From Flavobacteriales bacterium (GTDB lineage: Bacteria > Bacteroidota > Bacteroidia > Flavobacteriales_E > Vicingaceae), in the NCBI GenBank assembly GCA_020635795.1, contig JACJZD010000007.1, forward strand, positions 1 through 64,000: DNA of 64,000 nucleotides, in the 5' to 3' direction. A program made the position numbers and the translations under genes. Below are positions 34,978 through 45,114 of this stretch, piece after piece. Position 1 is the stretch's first letter. Every line of letters begins with the position of its first letter. The notes below the pieces were generated by a model. It had not been told where the DNA came from. It ran no database searches and worked only from the letters and a program-made list of their open reading frames with translations.

Positions 34978-36987
34978 ATGGCATTTCAATTAGTATCCGA
35001 TTTTAAACCCACTGGCGACCAGCCCGAAGCAATTAATCAATTGGTTGCTGGTTTACAAAACAACTCCAAAGCGCAAACCTTATTAGGTGTTACGGGTTCT
35101 GGTAAAACATTTACCATTGCCAATGTAATTGAGCAAGTTCAACGACCTACGCTAATTTTAAGCCACAACAAAACGCTTGCAGCACAATTGTATGGCGAGT
35201 TCAAACAGTTTTTCCCAAACAATGCGGTAGAGTATTTTGTATCGTATTACGATTATTATCAGCCTGAAGCTTATTTGCCTGTTACCGATACCTACATTGA
35301 AAAAGACATGTCGATTAACGACGAAATTGAAAAATTGCGTTTAAGCACCACTACTTCGCTTTTATCGGGGCGTCAAGATGTTATTGTGGTTGCTTCCGTT
35401 TCGTGTATTTACGGTATTGGAAACCCTGCCGATTTTGAAAAAAACATTGTAAAAATTAAGGTGGGAGATGTAATTCCTCGCAACAAATTTTTATTGCAAT
35501 TGGTGCAGAGTTTATACTCTCGTACCGAAAACGATTTTCAGCGTGGTAATTTTCGAGTAAAAGGCGATACAGTAGATGTTTACCCAGCTTATGCCGAAAT
35601 TGCTTACCGTATTTATTTTTTTGGTGATGAGATTGAAGAAATCGAATCGTTCAACCCCATTGATGGAAGTAAGTTGGAAGAATTTAAATATTTGAATATT
35701 TATCCCGCCAACATCTTTAACACAACTAAAGAATCGATGTTTGATGCCATACACGAGATTCAAATTGACCTTGGTAAACAGGTAGAATATTACAAAGAAA
35801 TTGGCAAACACCTTGAAGCAAAACGATTGGAAGACCGCGTAACTTACGACATGGAAATGATGCGTGAATTGGGTTATTGTTCTGGTATTGAAAACTATTC
35901 GCGTTATTTCGACAAGCGTCCGCCAGGTTCTCGACCGTTCTGTTTGTTAGATTATTTTCCAAAAGATTTTTTAATGGTTATCGACGAAAGTCACGTAACC
36001 GTTTCGCAGATTGGAGCCATGTATGGTGGCGACCGTTCTCGTAAACAAAATTTGGTAGAGTATGGTTTCCGTTTACCTTCGGCAATGGATAACCGACCAT
36101 TAAAGTTTGAAGAGTTTTATTCATTAATGAACAATACTATTTACGTAAGTGCAACTCCTGCCGATTTTGAATTGAAAGAAAGCGAGGGTATTGTGGTAGA
36201 GCAAGTTATTCGTCCAACAGGATTATTAGAACCTATTATTGATGTACGCCCAAGCTTAAATCAGATTGATGATTTGATGGAGGAAATTACCATTAGAGCG
36301 GAAAAAGACGAACGCGTTTTGGTTACCACACTTACCAAACGTATGGCTGAAGAGTTGGATAAATATTTCGATAACAATGGTATTCGTTGCCGATATATCC
36401 ATTCGGAAGTAGATACCATTGAGCGTGTTGAAATTTTACGCGATTTACGATTGGGCTTGTTTGATGTTTTGATTGGAGTAAACTTATTGAGAGAAGGTTT
36501 GGATTTACCAGAAGTATCGTTAGTAGCTATTTTAGATGCTGACAAAGAAGGTTTTTTACGTTCTGAACGTTCGTTAACTCAAACTGCCGGTAGAGCTGCT
36601 CGTAACATTAATGGAATGGTAATTATGTATGCCGATAAGATTACCAAATCGATGCAAAAAACCATTGACGAAACCAACAGAAAACGCGAAAAACAGATTC
36701 AATACAATTTAGACCATAATGTGCTTCCAATGGCATTGAACAAATCGAAGAATGAGATATTAGGTCAGACCAAAGTGATTGATGATGTTTATGATTACAA
36801 CAACATTGACCAACAACCAAGCATTGCTGCCGACCCAATTGTTCAGTACATGAACAAAGACCAACTTCAAAAATTATTGGAAGAAACACAGAGCAGAATG
36901 AAAAAAGCTGCAAAATCGGAAGACTTTATGGAAGCTGCTCGTTTACGTGATGAAATGATGGAAATTTCGAAGATGATTAAGAAGTAG
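34978..36987 (+). CDS. uvrB: Excinuclease ABC subunit B (669 aa)
   Basis: Damage-verifying helicase of nucleotide excision repair, acting with UvrA and UvrC. Walker A GVTGSGKTFTIANV (about residues 38-51), beta-hairpin region EYFVSYYDYYQPEAY, DESHVTVSQIGAMYGGDRSRK (motif II region), helicase motif V/VI DVLIGVNLLREGLDLPEV and QTAGRAARN, and the C-terminal UVR motif EDFMEAARLRDEMMEISKM that contacts UvrC. Length is standard. Start at ATG 34978 sits directly after the promoter box. Single gene. Confidence 0.97.
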   Translation: MAFQLVSDFKPTGDQPEAINQLVAGLQNNSKAQTLLGVTGSGKTFTIANVIEQVQRPTLILSHNKTLAAQLYGEFKQFFPNNAVEYFVSYYDYYQPEAYLPVTDTYIEKDMSINDEIEKLRLSTTTSLLSGRQDVIVVASVSCIYGIGNPADFEKNIVKIKVGDVIPRNKFLLQLVQSLYSRTENDFQRGNFRVKGDTVDVYPAYAEIAYRIYFFGDEIEEIESFNPIDGSKLEEFKYLNIYPANIFNTTKESMFDAIHEIQIDLGKQVEYYKEIGKHLEAKRLEDRVTYDMEMMRELGYCSGIENYSRYFDKRPPGSRPFCLLDYFPKDFLMVIDESHVTVSQIGAMYGGDRSRKQNLVEYGFRLPSAMDNRPLKFEEFYSLMNNTIYVSATPADFELKESEGIVVEQVIRPTGLLEPIIDVRPSLNQIDDLMEEITIRAEKDERVLVTTLTKRMAEELDKYFDNNGIRCRYIHSEVDTIERVEILRDLRLGLFDVLIGVNLLREGLDLPEVSLVAILDADKEGFLRSERSLTQTAGRAARNINGMVIMYADKITKSMQKTIDETNRKREKQIQYNLDHNVLPMALNKSKNEILGQTKVIDDVYDYNNIDQQPSIAADPIVQYMNKDQLQKLLEETQSRMKKAAKSEDFMEAARLRDEMMEISKMIKK

Positions 36988-37074
36988 TTTTTTGTGTATA
37001 GTATTTAGTGTTTACATAGGTATTCGTTTCTAATAACCACAAACAACGAAACACTATACACCAATTACCAATAA

Positions 37075-37968
37075 CTATTTCTTACTAGCATCAAACAAAA
37101 TAGCTTTCTCCTCCCCTGTTAAACTATCATAACCCGATTTAGAAATTTTATCTAAAATGGCATCTATTTTTTGTTGATTGGCTTTTTTCTGTTCGTTAAA
37201 TTGGTAATCATCTCTCGACTTTGGCGATTTGTACACCACTTTCATTTTTCGTTTAAACGAAAACAAGCCTTTTAAACTATCTAAAAATCGGTTAAATCCT
37301 GCCGTTAAATCTTTGCCTTTTTGCAATTGAGAAATGTAAACAAACCCAAACAAAGCTCCACCCAAATGTGCAATGTGCCCACCAGAATTTCCTTTAGGAA
37401 TACTGATAACGTCTAACACCACGTAGATTAATGCTATGTATTTTAGTTTTACATTTCCTAAAAAGATTAATCGAACTACAAAATTAGGAACATAAGTAGC
37501 TGCAGCAATTAACACTGCCATTACTGATGCCGACGCTCCTAAAGCAAACGACAATGACGTTTGTTGCTCAAAAACAGGTAGTACATTAAACAACAACACA
37601 TACAACAATCCACCCGATAAACCACCCAACAAGTAAGTAGAAAGTAATTTTTTATTGTTTAAAAATTGAAGAAAAATTTGCCCACCAAAATACAACACCA
37701 ACATGTTAAACAACAAATGAAAAATTTCCTCGTGTAAAAACATGTAAGATAAAATTGTCCAAGGTCGGTAAAGTAACTTCGTAACATCCGATGGCAACGA
37801 CAACCAATACACCAACTGTTGTATGCCGTTTTCGATATTGAAAAAATACAACAACAAGCCAATAATGTTAACAGCTAAAAACACCAACACATTAATAAAA
37901 ATCAATTTTATTAATACCGAACCATTTTTGTACTGGTTTTTAATGTCTGCTATAAAAGGGTTTTGCAT
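37075..37968 (-). CDS. Rhomboid family intramembrane serine protease (297 aa)
   Basis: Six predicted membrane helices. Catalytic Ser in ALGASASVMAVLIA (GxSx motif) and catalytic His in GNSGGHIAHLGGALFGFVY. The N-terminal loop has FLHEEIFHLLFNMLVLYFGG, the conserved H and N positions of the family. After the membrane domain (about residue 215) comes a basic cytoplasmic tail ending in a small segment (QQKIDAILDKISKSGYDSLTGEEKAILFDASKK) found on many Bacteroidota rhomboids. It cleaves membrane-anchored proteins in the inner membrane; the target is unknown. Flanked by a low-complexity tract. Confidence 0.9.
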   Translation of the reverse strand: MQNPFIADIKNQYKNGSVLIKLIFINVLVFLAVNIIGLLLYFFNIENGIQQLVYWLSLPSDVTKLLYRPWTILSYMFLHEEIFHLLFNMLVLYFGGQIFLQFLNNKKLLSTYLLGGLSGGLLYVLLFNVLPVFEQQTSLSFALGASASVMAVLIAAATYVPNFVVRLIFLGNVKLKYIALIYVVLDVISIPKGNSGGHIAHLGGALFGFVYISQLQKGKDLTAGFNRFLDSLKGLFSFKRKMKVVYKSPKSRDDYQFNEQKKANQQKIDAILDKISKSGYDSLTGEEKAILFDASKK

Positions 37969-38107
37969 ATTTTACGTTTACCGCACAAAATTAACCATTA
38001 AACTGATTTTTGTAACCTTTAAATAAATCAAGTTAAAAATAATTGACTTGCCTTAAATAAATACATATCTTTAATTCAAATTCAATTAGTTATTAAACTT
38101 TGAAGCT

Positions 38108-41100
38108 ATGGTAAAAAATTTACTTTTTTTGGTTTTTGTTATATTTAGTGGTTTCACATATTCCCAACCTGGGACATTAGACCTAACCTTTTCACCTCCA
38201 TCTACTACATCCATTAATGTTTCTACATCATGTATTCAATCTGATGGAAAAATACTTGTCGGAGGCACTTCTTCTCCATATATCTTGAGATATAATTCTG
38301 ATGGAAGTATTGATAATACCTTTTTAGCAAATCCCAGTTATTGGATTCATTCAATAAAAATTCAATCTGATGGAAAAATACTTGTCGGAGGAAGTTTTAC
38401 TTCTTTTAATGGATTTTCTAAAAAAGGATTAGTAAGACTTAACAATGATGGAACCATTGATAATACATTTAATATTGGAACTGGACCAAATTCTGAAGTT
38501 CGAGATATAGTTATTCAACCCGATGGGAAAATAATAATTGTAGGTAATTTCTCCCACATTGATGGTGTTCTCCGAAGTAAAATAGCACGAATTAATATTG
38601 ATGGTTCTTTAGATTCTTCTTTTAATGCAAATATTCATAACGATATTATTCACACTATATTTAAAGTTAATATCCAGTCTAATGGTAAAATACTAATAGG
38701 AGGCGATTTTTTTATCATTGGAAGACCCTTTACAGGTTTAGAACGTTTAAATCCTGATGGATCTGTTGACAATGGATTTAATATTGGTACTGGTCCACAA
38801 TCAAGTGATGTTTATTCTATAAGTATTCAACAAGATGGAAAAATCATTCTTACAGGAGGGTTTAATTTTTTTAATGGAACACCTGTAGGGTATATTGTTA
38901 GATTAAACTATGATGGAAGTATTGACCCGTTTTTTAACACTAATGGTGCTGATGCATTTATTACTGCATCAAAAGTACTTCCAAATGGAAAAATATTACT
39001 TGGTGGTTATTTTGTGTTTTATGACAATACTAATAATGTTGAAAAACGTTTAGTTTGCTTAAATTCTGATGGAACTATCGATTTTATTTTTAATACTGGT
39101 TATAAAGTTGATGGTTTATATATATCTTCTATAAATACTCAAACTGATGGAAAAATCATTATTGGTGGAAACTTTACAAGTTATGACGGGACTTTAACAC
39201 CAAATATTGCCCGGTTAAATGCCTATAGAGGAATTCAAGGTATTATTTATAATGATATAAACAATAATTGCATTAAAGATAGTAATGAAAAAGGGATTCC
39301 TAACCGATTTTCAACTATCAATCCAGGCAACATTTTACTAGAAACAAACATTGACGGAGTTTGGCATCTAGATTCATTACCTATAGGAAGTTATTCCGTA
39401 ACAAACCAAACTACAGATAAGTGGCTATCTAATTGTCTTACAACAACAAATTTCTTTATATCAAACAATGATAGTCTAAAAATTGTTGATTATTTTGGAT
39501 TAAACGCTGATTTTGGATTTGCCAATGGATTAATGTTTAAAGATTTTAATACCAGTTGTATAAATGATTCTAATGAGTTAGGTCTAAGTTCAAAATTAGC
39601 TATAATTAACCCTGGCAATATTATAGTTCAATCTGACTCACTAGGTTTTTGGACTTCTGACACCTTAAATATTGGTTCTTATACGATAACCTTAGACTCT
39701 GGTAACAATTGGAATCCATCTTGTATTTCAACTTTAAATTTTGATATTTTACCTTATGGTTTAATTGATACACTTTATCAACTTGGATTCACTTCTAATC
39801 TACCCTGTCCTTCTCCTGTAGTCTCAATAGATATGCCCTTTATGCGACCTTGTATTTCCAATCAAAAAATTTACGTAGAAGCTTGTAATTCTCCTTCTGG
39901 AACAGTTGCATTATCAAGTACATATGTAATCATTGAGTTAGATTCTCTGATAACTTTAACTTCATCTACATTACCATATACCAATTTAGGCAATAACACC
40001 TATAGTTTTGACGTAGGTACTTTAAATCCTAATGAATGTGTTAATTTTGTAGTAAACACCGATGTTAGTTGTAATGCTATATTAGGGCAAACCTTATGTA
40101 TGCAAGCCAACTTATACCCTGCCGATAGTTGTGTTTTTGATACCGTTCCAACACCAATTATAGGTGGAGTACAACCCTGTACTTCACCTTGGGATAAATC
40201 GAGTTTAAGTGTAAATGGTTGGTGCCAAAACGATAGTATTTATTTTACTGTTACCAATACGGGTGCTTTAGGTAATGGCGATATGCAATGTTATGCTCCT
40301 GTTAGAATATATATTGATGGAGTTCTAACAACTCTCGATTCTGTATTGTTAGTTGGTGGACAAACCCAAACTTTTATTTTTGAAGCAGATGGTAGAACTT
40401 GGCGATTGGAAGCCGACCAACATCCTTTACATCCTGGTAATTCTCATCCAAATGCAACAGTTGAACTGTGTGGCAATATTGCCAATTGGACACCTAATTT
40501 AGTTAATAGTTTACCTCAAAACGATGCTGACCCTGTAGTAGATATTTATTGTGGAGTAGTTAGAGCTAGTTACGACCCGAATGATAAAACAGGGTATCCT
40601 TTAGGGGTTAGTTCAAATCACTTTGTTACTCCAAACGGCAAAATAGATTATGTAATTCGTTTCCAAAATACTGGAACCGATACCGCTTTTACTGTTGTTA
40701 TTCGAGATACACTTGATGTTGATTTAGATATTTTTTCAGTTCAATCAGGAGTTTCTAGTCATAACTATACTTTTAGAATGTTTGGTCCAAGAGTTTTAGA
40801 ATGGACATTTAGTAATATTATGCTACCCGATAGCGCAGCCGACCAAGAAGGCAGCAACGGTTTTGTAACCTTTACGGTAAATCAAAATCCAGATTTAGCA
40901 GATGGTACAGAAATAAACAATTCGGTAGGGATTTATTTTGATTTCAATGCCCCAGTAATAACCGACACTACTTCTCACATTATAAACAGAGGAATTAACT
41001 ATTTACTTTCGGTAAAAGAAAATAAGAATAAAACCTATAATAATTTGATGGTTTTTCCTAATCCGACTAAGAACCAATTGAATATTATTTTATCATCAAA

Positions 41101-41269
41101 TCAAAACACAAAACTCGAGATTTTCTCTATCGAAGGAAAGTTAGTTGAGCAGCAAACTATTCAAAAAAATACGGTTGTTGATGTAAGCAAATACAATACT
41201 GGTTTGTATTTTATTCAGGCAACTACTAATGACGGTAAAATTTATAGAAACAAATTTGTAAAAGAGTAA
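38108..41269 (+). CDS. T9SS-secreted delta-60-repeat protein (1053 aa)
   Basis: Signal peptide at residues 1-19 (ending GFTYSQ). About eight delta-60 repeats at about 20-370, with the recurring phrase QSDGKILVGGSFTSFNG ... GTIDNTFNIGTG. Two SdrD-B-like segments follow (IYNDINNNCIKDSNEKGIP, FKDFNTSCINDSNELGL). Residues about 800-960 form a DUF11-like/DUF7619 domain (YDPNDKTGYPLG, GKIDYVIRFQNTGTDTAFTV). The C-terminus is a type A sorting domain (VFPNPTKNQLNIIL ... NTGLYFIQATTNDGKIYRNK). It should be exported by the type IX system; adhesion or surface-layer roles are typical guesses. Confidence 0.9.
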   Translation: MVKNLLFLVFVIFSGFTYSQPGTLDLTFSPPSTTSINVSTSCIQSDGKILVGGTSSPYILRYNSDGSIDNTFLANPSYWIHSIKIQSDGKILVGGSFTSFNGFSKKGLVRLNNDGTIDNTFNIGTGPNSEVRDIVIQPDGKIIIVGNFSHIDGVLRSKIARINIDGSLDSSFNANIHNDIIHTIFKVNIQSNGKILIGGDFFIIGRPFTGLERLNPDGSVDNGFNIGTGPQSSDVYSISIQQDGKIILTGGFNFFNGTPVGYIVRLNYDGSIDPFFNTNGADAFITASKVLPNGKILLGGYFVFYDNTNNVEKRLVCLNSDGTIDFIFNTGYKVDGLYISSINTQTDGKIIIGGNFTSYDGTLTPNIARLNAYRGIQGIIYNDINNNCIKDSNEKGIPNRFSTINPGNILLETNIDGVWHLDSLPIGSYSVTNQTTDKWLSNCLTTTNFFISNNDSLKIVDYFGLNADFGFANGLMFKDFNTSCINDSNELGLSSKLAIINPGNIIVQSDSLGFWTSDTLNIGSYTITLDSGNNWNPSCISTLNFDILPYGLIDTLYQLGFTSNLPCPSPVVSIDMPFMRPCISNQKIYVEACNSPSGTVALSSTYVIIELDSLITLTSSTLPYTNLGNNTYSFDVGTLNPNECVNFVVNTDVSCNAILGQTLCMQANLYPADSCVFDTVPTPIIGGVQPCTSPWDKSSLSVNGWCQNDSIYFTVTNTGALGNGDMQCYAPVRIYIDGVLTTLDSVLLVGGQTQTFIFEADGRTWRLEADQHPLHPGNSHPNATVELCGNIANWTPNLVNSLPQNDADPVVDIYCGVVRASYDPNDKTGYPLGVSSNHFVTPNGKIDYVIRFQNTGTDTAFTVVIRDTLDVDLDIFSVQSGVSSHNYTFRMFGPRVLEWTFSNIMLPDSAADQEGSNGFVTFTVNQNPDLADGTEINNSVGIYFDFNAPVITDTTSHIINRGINYLLSVKENKNKTYNNLMVFPNPTKNQLNIILSSNQNTKLEIFSIEGKLVEQQTIQKNTVVDVSKYNTGLYFIQATTNDGKIYRNKFVKE

Positions 41270-41273
41270 CCTA

Positions 41274-41343
41274 ACGTCATTCCTACGTAGGCAGGAATCT
41301 AGCAAAACAAAAACTAGATTGCGGGTCAAGCCCGCAATGTCGT
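41274..41343. repeat. REP-like palindromes
   Basis: CGTCATTCCTACGTAGGCAG then GAATCTAG, followed by CTAGATTGCGGGTC-AAG-CCCGCAATGTCG. Two units in inverted arrangement downstream of the delta-60-repeat gene. Same family as at 4945, 21541, 52057 and 55142. Confidence 0.7.
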
Positions 41344-41397
41344 TGTATAGTGTAAGTTTGTTGAAACACAACAAAATTCTCATCTTTGTACTCAACC

Positions 41398-42672
41398 ATG
41401 AGTTTACAAGAAAAAGACAAACAATACATTTGGCATCCGTTTACCCAAATGCAAACTGCCCAAAACATTTTGCCAGTTGTTAAAGCAGAGGGGTTGTATT
41501 TATTTACCGAAGATGGTAAAAAAATTATGGATGCTGTTTCTTCATGGTGGACCAATGTTCACGGGCACAGTCATCCACATATTGCCAAAGCTTTAAACGA
41601 GCAATTTAAAACTTTAGACCACGTAATATTTGCTGGTTTTACTCACCCAAAAGCCATAGAACTTGCTGAGCGAATTATTGGTAAACTACCCTTTTTAGAC
41701 AAAGTATTTTTTTCTGACGACGGTAGTACATCTGTTGAAGTAGCTATTAAAATGGCTTTTCAATATTGGTACAATAAAAAAGAACCTAAAACCAAAATAG
41801 TTGCATTTAAAAATGCTTACCATGGCGATACATTTGGGGCGATGAGTGTGGGCGGACGAGATACATTTAACAACCCGTTCAATCCTTTTTTGTTTGATGT
41901 TGAATTTATTGATGTTCCAACAACTGGAAATGAAGATAAAGTAATTGAGCAACTCATTGATAAAGTTCAACATAACGATGTTGCAGCGTTTATTTTTGAA
42001 CCCTTAGTACAAGGTTCTGCGGGTATGGTTATGTACTCACCCGAGGTGCTTAATCAATTGATTAATGTTTGCAGAACACATGAGGTAATTACCATTGCCG
42101 ATGAAGTAATGACTGGTTTTGGTAGAACAGGAAAGTTTTTTGCAACCGATTATATCATCAACAAGCCTGATATCGTTTGTTTATCAAAAGGACTAACTGG
42201 AGGGGTTTTACCATTGGGATTAACAGTCTGTACCAATCAAATTTACAACGCATTTTTATCGAACGACCACAGCAACACTTTTTTTCATGGTCATTCCTTT
42301 ACTGGTAATGCTTTATCATGTGCAGCAGCTTGTGCTAGTTTAGATATTTTTGAAGAACAAAACACATGGAATCAAATTGAAATGATTATTGATAGTCATA
42401 AAAAGTTTGCTAAAAAATTATCGAACCACAAAACATTTAAAGAGATTAGACAAACAGGAACTATTTTAGCATTGGAGATCGAAAATGGGGAGTCTTCCTA
42501 CTTTAATAACCTAAGAGATATCTTGTACCATTATTTTTTAGAAAACAACATTTTACTTCGACCTTTAGGAAATGTCTTGTATATTTTACCACCGTACTGC
42601 ATAAAACAAGAAGAATTAGCCAGAATTTATACTGCTATTGAAATGTTCCTAACCAAACGTACAAATAACTAA
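41398..42672 (+). CDS. bioA: Adenosylmethionine-8-amino-7-oxononanoate aminotransferase (424 aa)
   Basis: Class III PLP aminotransferase that makes 7,8-diaminopelargonate in biotin synthesis using S-adenosylmethionine as amino donor. Typical N-terminus DKQYIWHPFTQMQ; substrate and PLP motifs VSSWWTNVHGHSHPHI, DDGSTSVEVAIKMAFQYW, AYHGDTFGAMSVGG, ADEVMTGFGRTGKFFA, and the PLP lysine in CLSKGLTGGVLPLGL. Start at ATG 41398; the frame also opens at a TTG four codons earlier that lies in a promoter-like CATCTTTG. No other bio gene is adjacent, but the biotin ligase birA lies at 54338. Confidence 0.95.
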   Translation: MSLQEKDKQYIWHPFTQMQTAQNILPVVKAEGLYLFTEDGKKIMDAVSSWWTNVHGHSHPHIAKALNEQFKTLDHVIFAGFTHPKAIELAERIIGKLPFLDKVFFSDDGSTSVEVAIKMAFQYWYNKKEPKTKIVAFKNAYHGDTFGAMSVGGRDTFNNPFNPFLFDVEFIDVPTTGNEDKVIEQLIDKVQHNDVAAFIFEPLVQGSAGMVMYSPEVLNQLINVCRTHEVITIADEVMTGFGRTGKFFATDYIINKPDIVCLSKGLTGGVLPLGLTVCTNQIYNAFLSNDHSNTFFHGHSFTGNALSCAAACASLDIFEEQNTWNQIEMIIDSHKKFAKKLSNHKTFKEIRQTGTILALEIENGESSYFNNLRDILYHYFLENNILLRPLGNVLYILPPYCIKQEELARIYTAIEMFLTKRTNN

Positions 42673-42673
42673 A

Positions 42674-42733
42674 ACCGTTAATTGTTTAAAACGACCGTTA
42701 ATTGTTAAAATTGACCGTTAATTGAACAAATCG
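42674..42733. repeat. Three 20-bp iteron-like direct repeats
   Basis: ACCGTTAATTG occurs at 42674, 42694 and 42714, exactly 20 bases apart, with AT-rich spacers. Two helical turns of spacing is typical of repeated protein-binding sites. They lie upstream of the gene at 42838. Confidence 0.75.
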
Positions 42734-42837
42734 TTAGTTTTTACCTTATATTGAAATCCTATCACTAATTTTACATCATAGAATGAATTTATTTATTTAA
42801 CTTTATACTTAATTTCACAATTTAATATTGAAATGCT

Positions 42838-44382
42838 ATGAAACCTTCTCCAGAGTTATTTAACTTGATAAAATCGCTTTCTAAGTCAGAAAAGAGATAT
42901 TTCAAGCTTACTTCTTCACTTCAATCTGGTGAAAAAAATTATTTAAAACTCTTCGAAGCCATTGAGTTACAAGATGATTACGATGAGGATGCGATTAAAG
43001 AGCAATTCAAAAAAGAAACTTTTATAAAACATTTACCTTCAGAAAAAAACCATTTATACAACCTTATTCTCAAAAGCCTAAGAGGCTTCTATTCTGATAA
43101 TTCTGCTGCATCAATTTTACAAGAGCACATCAGAAACATTGAATTGCTATTTAACAAAGCGTTGTATAAAGAATGTACCAAATACATCAATAAAGCAAAA
43201 ACCATAGCTTACAATTACGAAAAGTATTATTTCTTGTTAGACCTTATCAATTGGGAAAAGAAACTGGTTGAAGAAGGCTATTCTAGAGGTGAGTTTGAAG
43301 CGGATTTAAATAAATTGGTGGAAGAAGAGTCGGACTGCATTGAGAAATTAAGAAACATTGCAGAGTACCAAATGTTGTATTCTCAAATTAATGCTGTAAT
43401 CAGAAAAAGTGGGTTTACTCGAAATGATGAAGAGGCAGAATTAACTCGTGAGATATCTAATCACCCATTAATTAGTGGAAAAAACACAGCGCTGACATTA
43501 AAAGCTGCTACTGCTTGCTACTCAATTAAAGCCATGTGTTTTGTTACCAACAGAGATTACAATTCGGCATTTGAATACCTTAGAAAGGTTGTTAAAATAA
43601 TGGAATCGAACCCTTTCATTATGAAAGAACTTCCTAAAAGATACATCAAAGCCTTAAACAGCATGGTGTATGCCTATTTAAACAGTGGTGATATTGACAA
43701 CTGTTTAGCAACCATAGAAAAAATCAGAGCTTTAACCGATAAACCTGGCTTTGAAAGCATTGACATACAACTTAGCTTATTTTCATTACCAAACAACGCC
43801 GAACTATTGGCATATTCTTATTCTGGAGAATACAAAAAGGGTATTGATGAAGTAGTTCCTCGAATTTTAAATGGAATTCATAAATACCATGGAAAATTAA
43901 GTGCCGAAAGTGAATTATTGCTTTATTACAACATTTCAAGAGTCTATTTTAGTGCCGGAGAATACAAATTAGCATTAAAATACAATAACATTGTGTTGAA
44001 CAGCAACGATAATATTTTACGCCAAGACGTATTCACTTTTGCTCGCTTGGTAAATCTTATTATACACTTCGAGTTGGGCAACTTCGATTTATTAGAATAC
44101 ACCATAAAATCTGCCAAACGATTTGTTACCAAAAATCAACGAAACTATCAGTTCGAAACTGTTTTCTTGAAAAACATCAAAAAAATGGTAAGAGCAAAAT
44201 CGCCAGAAGACACGGTTCGTTTATTTACTCAATTCAGAATGGATATTTTGAAAGTATTGGAAGATCCGTATGAAAAAACAGCCAACCGTTATTTCGATTT
44301 TCTTACATGGATTGACAGCAAAATCAAGAAAAAACCTTTTGCAGCTATAATTAAAGAAAAATCTAAGCCATCAGCTATCTAA
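42838..44382 (+). CDS. Large helical protein of unknown function (514 aa)
   Basis: No signal peptide or membrane segment; predicted alpha-solenoid. The N-terminus MKPSPELFNLIKSLSKSEKR followed by YFKLTSSLQSGEKNYLKLFE is a recurring Bacteroidota pattern that I cannot tie to a named family. Middle helices resemble TPR-like repeats (DYNSAFEYLRKVVKIME, YLNSGDIDNCLATIEKI, YFSAGEYKLALKYNNIVL). It may be a distant relative of the protein at 32802. The upstream region holds three 20-bp iterons. It ends 12 bases into the convergent rlmB gene. Role unknown. Confidence 0.75.
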   Translation: MKPSPELFNLIKSLSKSEKRYFKLTSSLQSGEKNYLKLFEAIELQDDYDEDAIKEQFKKETFIKHLPSEKNHLYNLILKSLRGFYSDNSAASILQEHIRNIELLFNKALYKECTKYINKAKTIAYNYEKYYFLLDLINWEKKLVEEGYSRGEFEADLNKLVEEESDCIEKLRNIAEYQMLYSQINAVIRKSGFTRNDEEAELTREISNHPLISGKNTALTLKAATACYSIKAMCFVTNRDYNSAFEYLRKVVKIMESNPFIMKELPKRYIKALNSMVYAYLNSGDIDNCLATIEKIRALTDKPGFESIDIQLSLFSLPNNAELLAYSYSGEYKKGIDEVVPRILNGIHKYHGKLSAESELLLYYNISRVYFSAGEYKLALKYNNIVLNSNDNILRQDVFTFARLVNLIIHFELGNFDLLEYTIKSAKRFVTKNQRNYQFETVFLKNIKKMVRAKSPEDTVRLFTQFRMDILKVLEDPYEKTANRYFDFLTWIDSKIKKKPFAAIIKEKSKPSAI

Positions 44383-45114
44383 ACGCTGTTTCGAAGCCTC
44401 GTATATAACCATACCTGCTGCAACCGAAACATTTAAAGAAGCAATTTCTCCAACCATAGGAATTTTAGCTAAGTCGTTACTATTTTTTAGTAGTTGGTTG
44501 GCAATACCTTTTTCTTCGTTACCCATTATAATTGCAGTTGGCTGATTAAAATCAACCTCAGATATCAGTCTATCCGTTTTTTCGGTACACGAAACGATAT
44601 TCAAACCACTGTCTTTTAATAAAAATAAGGTGTCGGTTAAATTATCAACCTTGCAAATGGGCATTCTAAAAATAGCTCCAGTTGAAGTTTTTATTGCATC
44701 TTCATTAATTTGAGCCGATTCTCTTTTTGGAATAATGATAGCTTGAACACCTAAACATTCGGCAGTTCTTGTTATCGCACCAAAATTACGAACATCAGTA
44801 ACCCTATCTAAAATCAGCACCAATGGCACTTTCCCTTCTTCAAAAACGCGAGCCAAAACATCTTCTATATCTTGCGTTTCTATTGGAGAAATAAAACATA
44901 AAACTCCTTGATGAGCTCCTTGTGTATATTTATTTAATCGTTGAACAGGCACATGCGAAAAAGGAACTTTCGATTTTTTAATTACATTACGTAACTCAGT
45001 AAGCCCCTGACCTTGAATATCTTGTTGAATATAAACCTTTTCAATTTCTTTGCCCGACTTAATAGCCTCAATTACAGGATGTATTCCAAAAATGATGTTT
45101 TCTTTTTCTTTCAT
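44371..45114 (-). CDS. rlmB: 23S rRNA (guanosine-2'-O)-methyltransferase RlmB / TrmH family (247 aa)
   Basis: SPOUT methyltransferase. The N-terminal substrate-binding domain starts NIIFGIHPVIEAIKSGKEIE. The catalytic knot contains LILDRVTDVRNFGAITRTAE (motif 1), IIMGNEEKGIANQLL (motif 2) and IPMVGEIASLNVSVAAGMVI (motif 3). Length fits RlmB, which methylates G2251 in the peptidyl-transferase loop of 23S rRNA. Other TrmH-family targets cannot be excluded from sequence alone. Confidence 0.93.
   Translation of the reverse strand: MKEKENIIFGIHPVIEAIKSGKEIEKVYIQQDIQGQGLTELRNVIKKSKVPFSHVPVQRLNKYTQGAHQGVLCFISPIETQDIEDVLARVFEEGKVPLVLILDRVTDVRNFGAITRTAECLGVQAIIIPKRESAQINEDAIKTSTGAIFRMPICKVDNLTDTLFLLKDSGLNIVSCTEKTDRLISEVDFNQPTAIIMGNEEKGIANQLLKNSNDLAKIPMVGEIASLNVSVAAGMVIYEASKQRLDS

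Noticed and set aside
42674..42733. Replication-origin iterons
   Set aside because: Only three copies, no DnaA-box pattern, and no dnaA or replication gene nearby.
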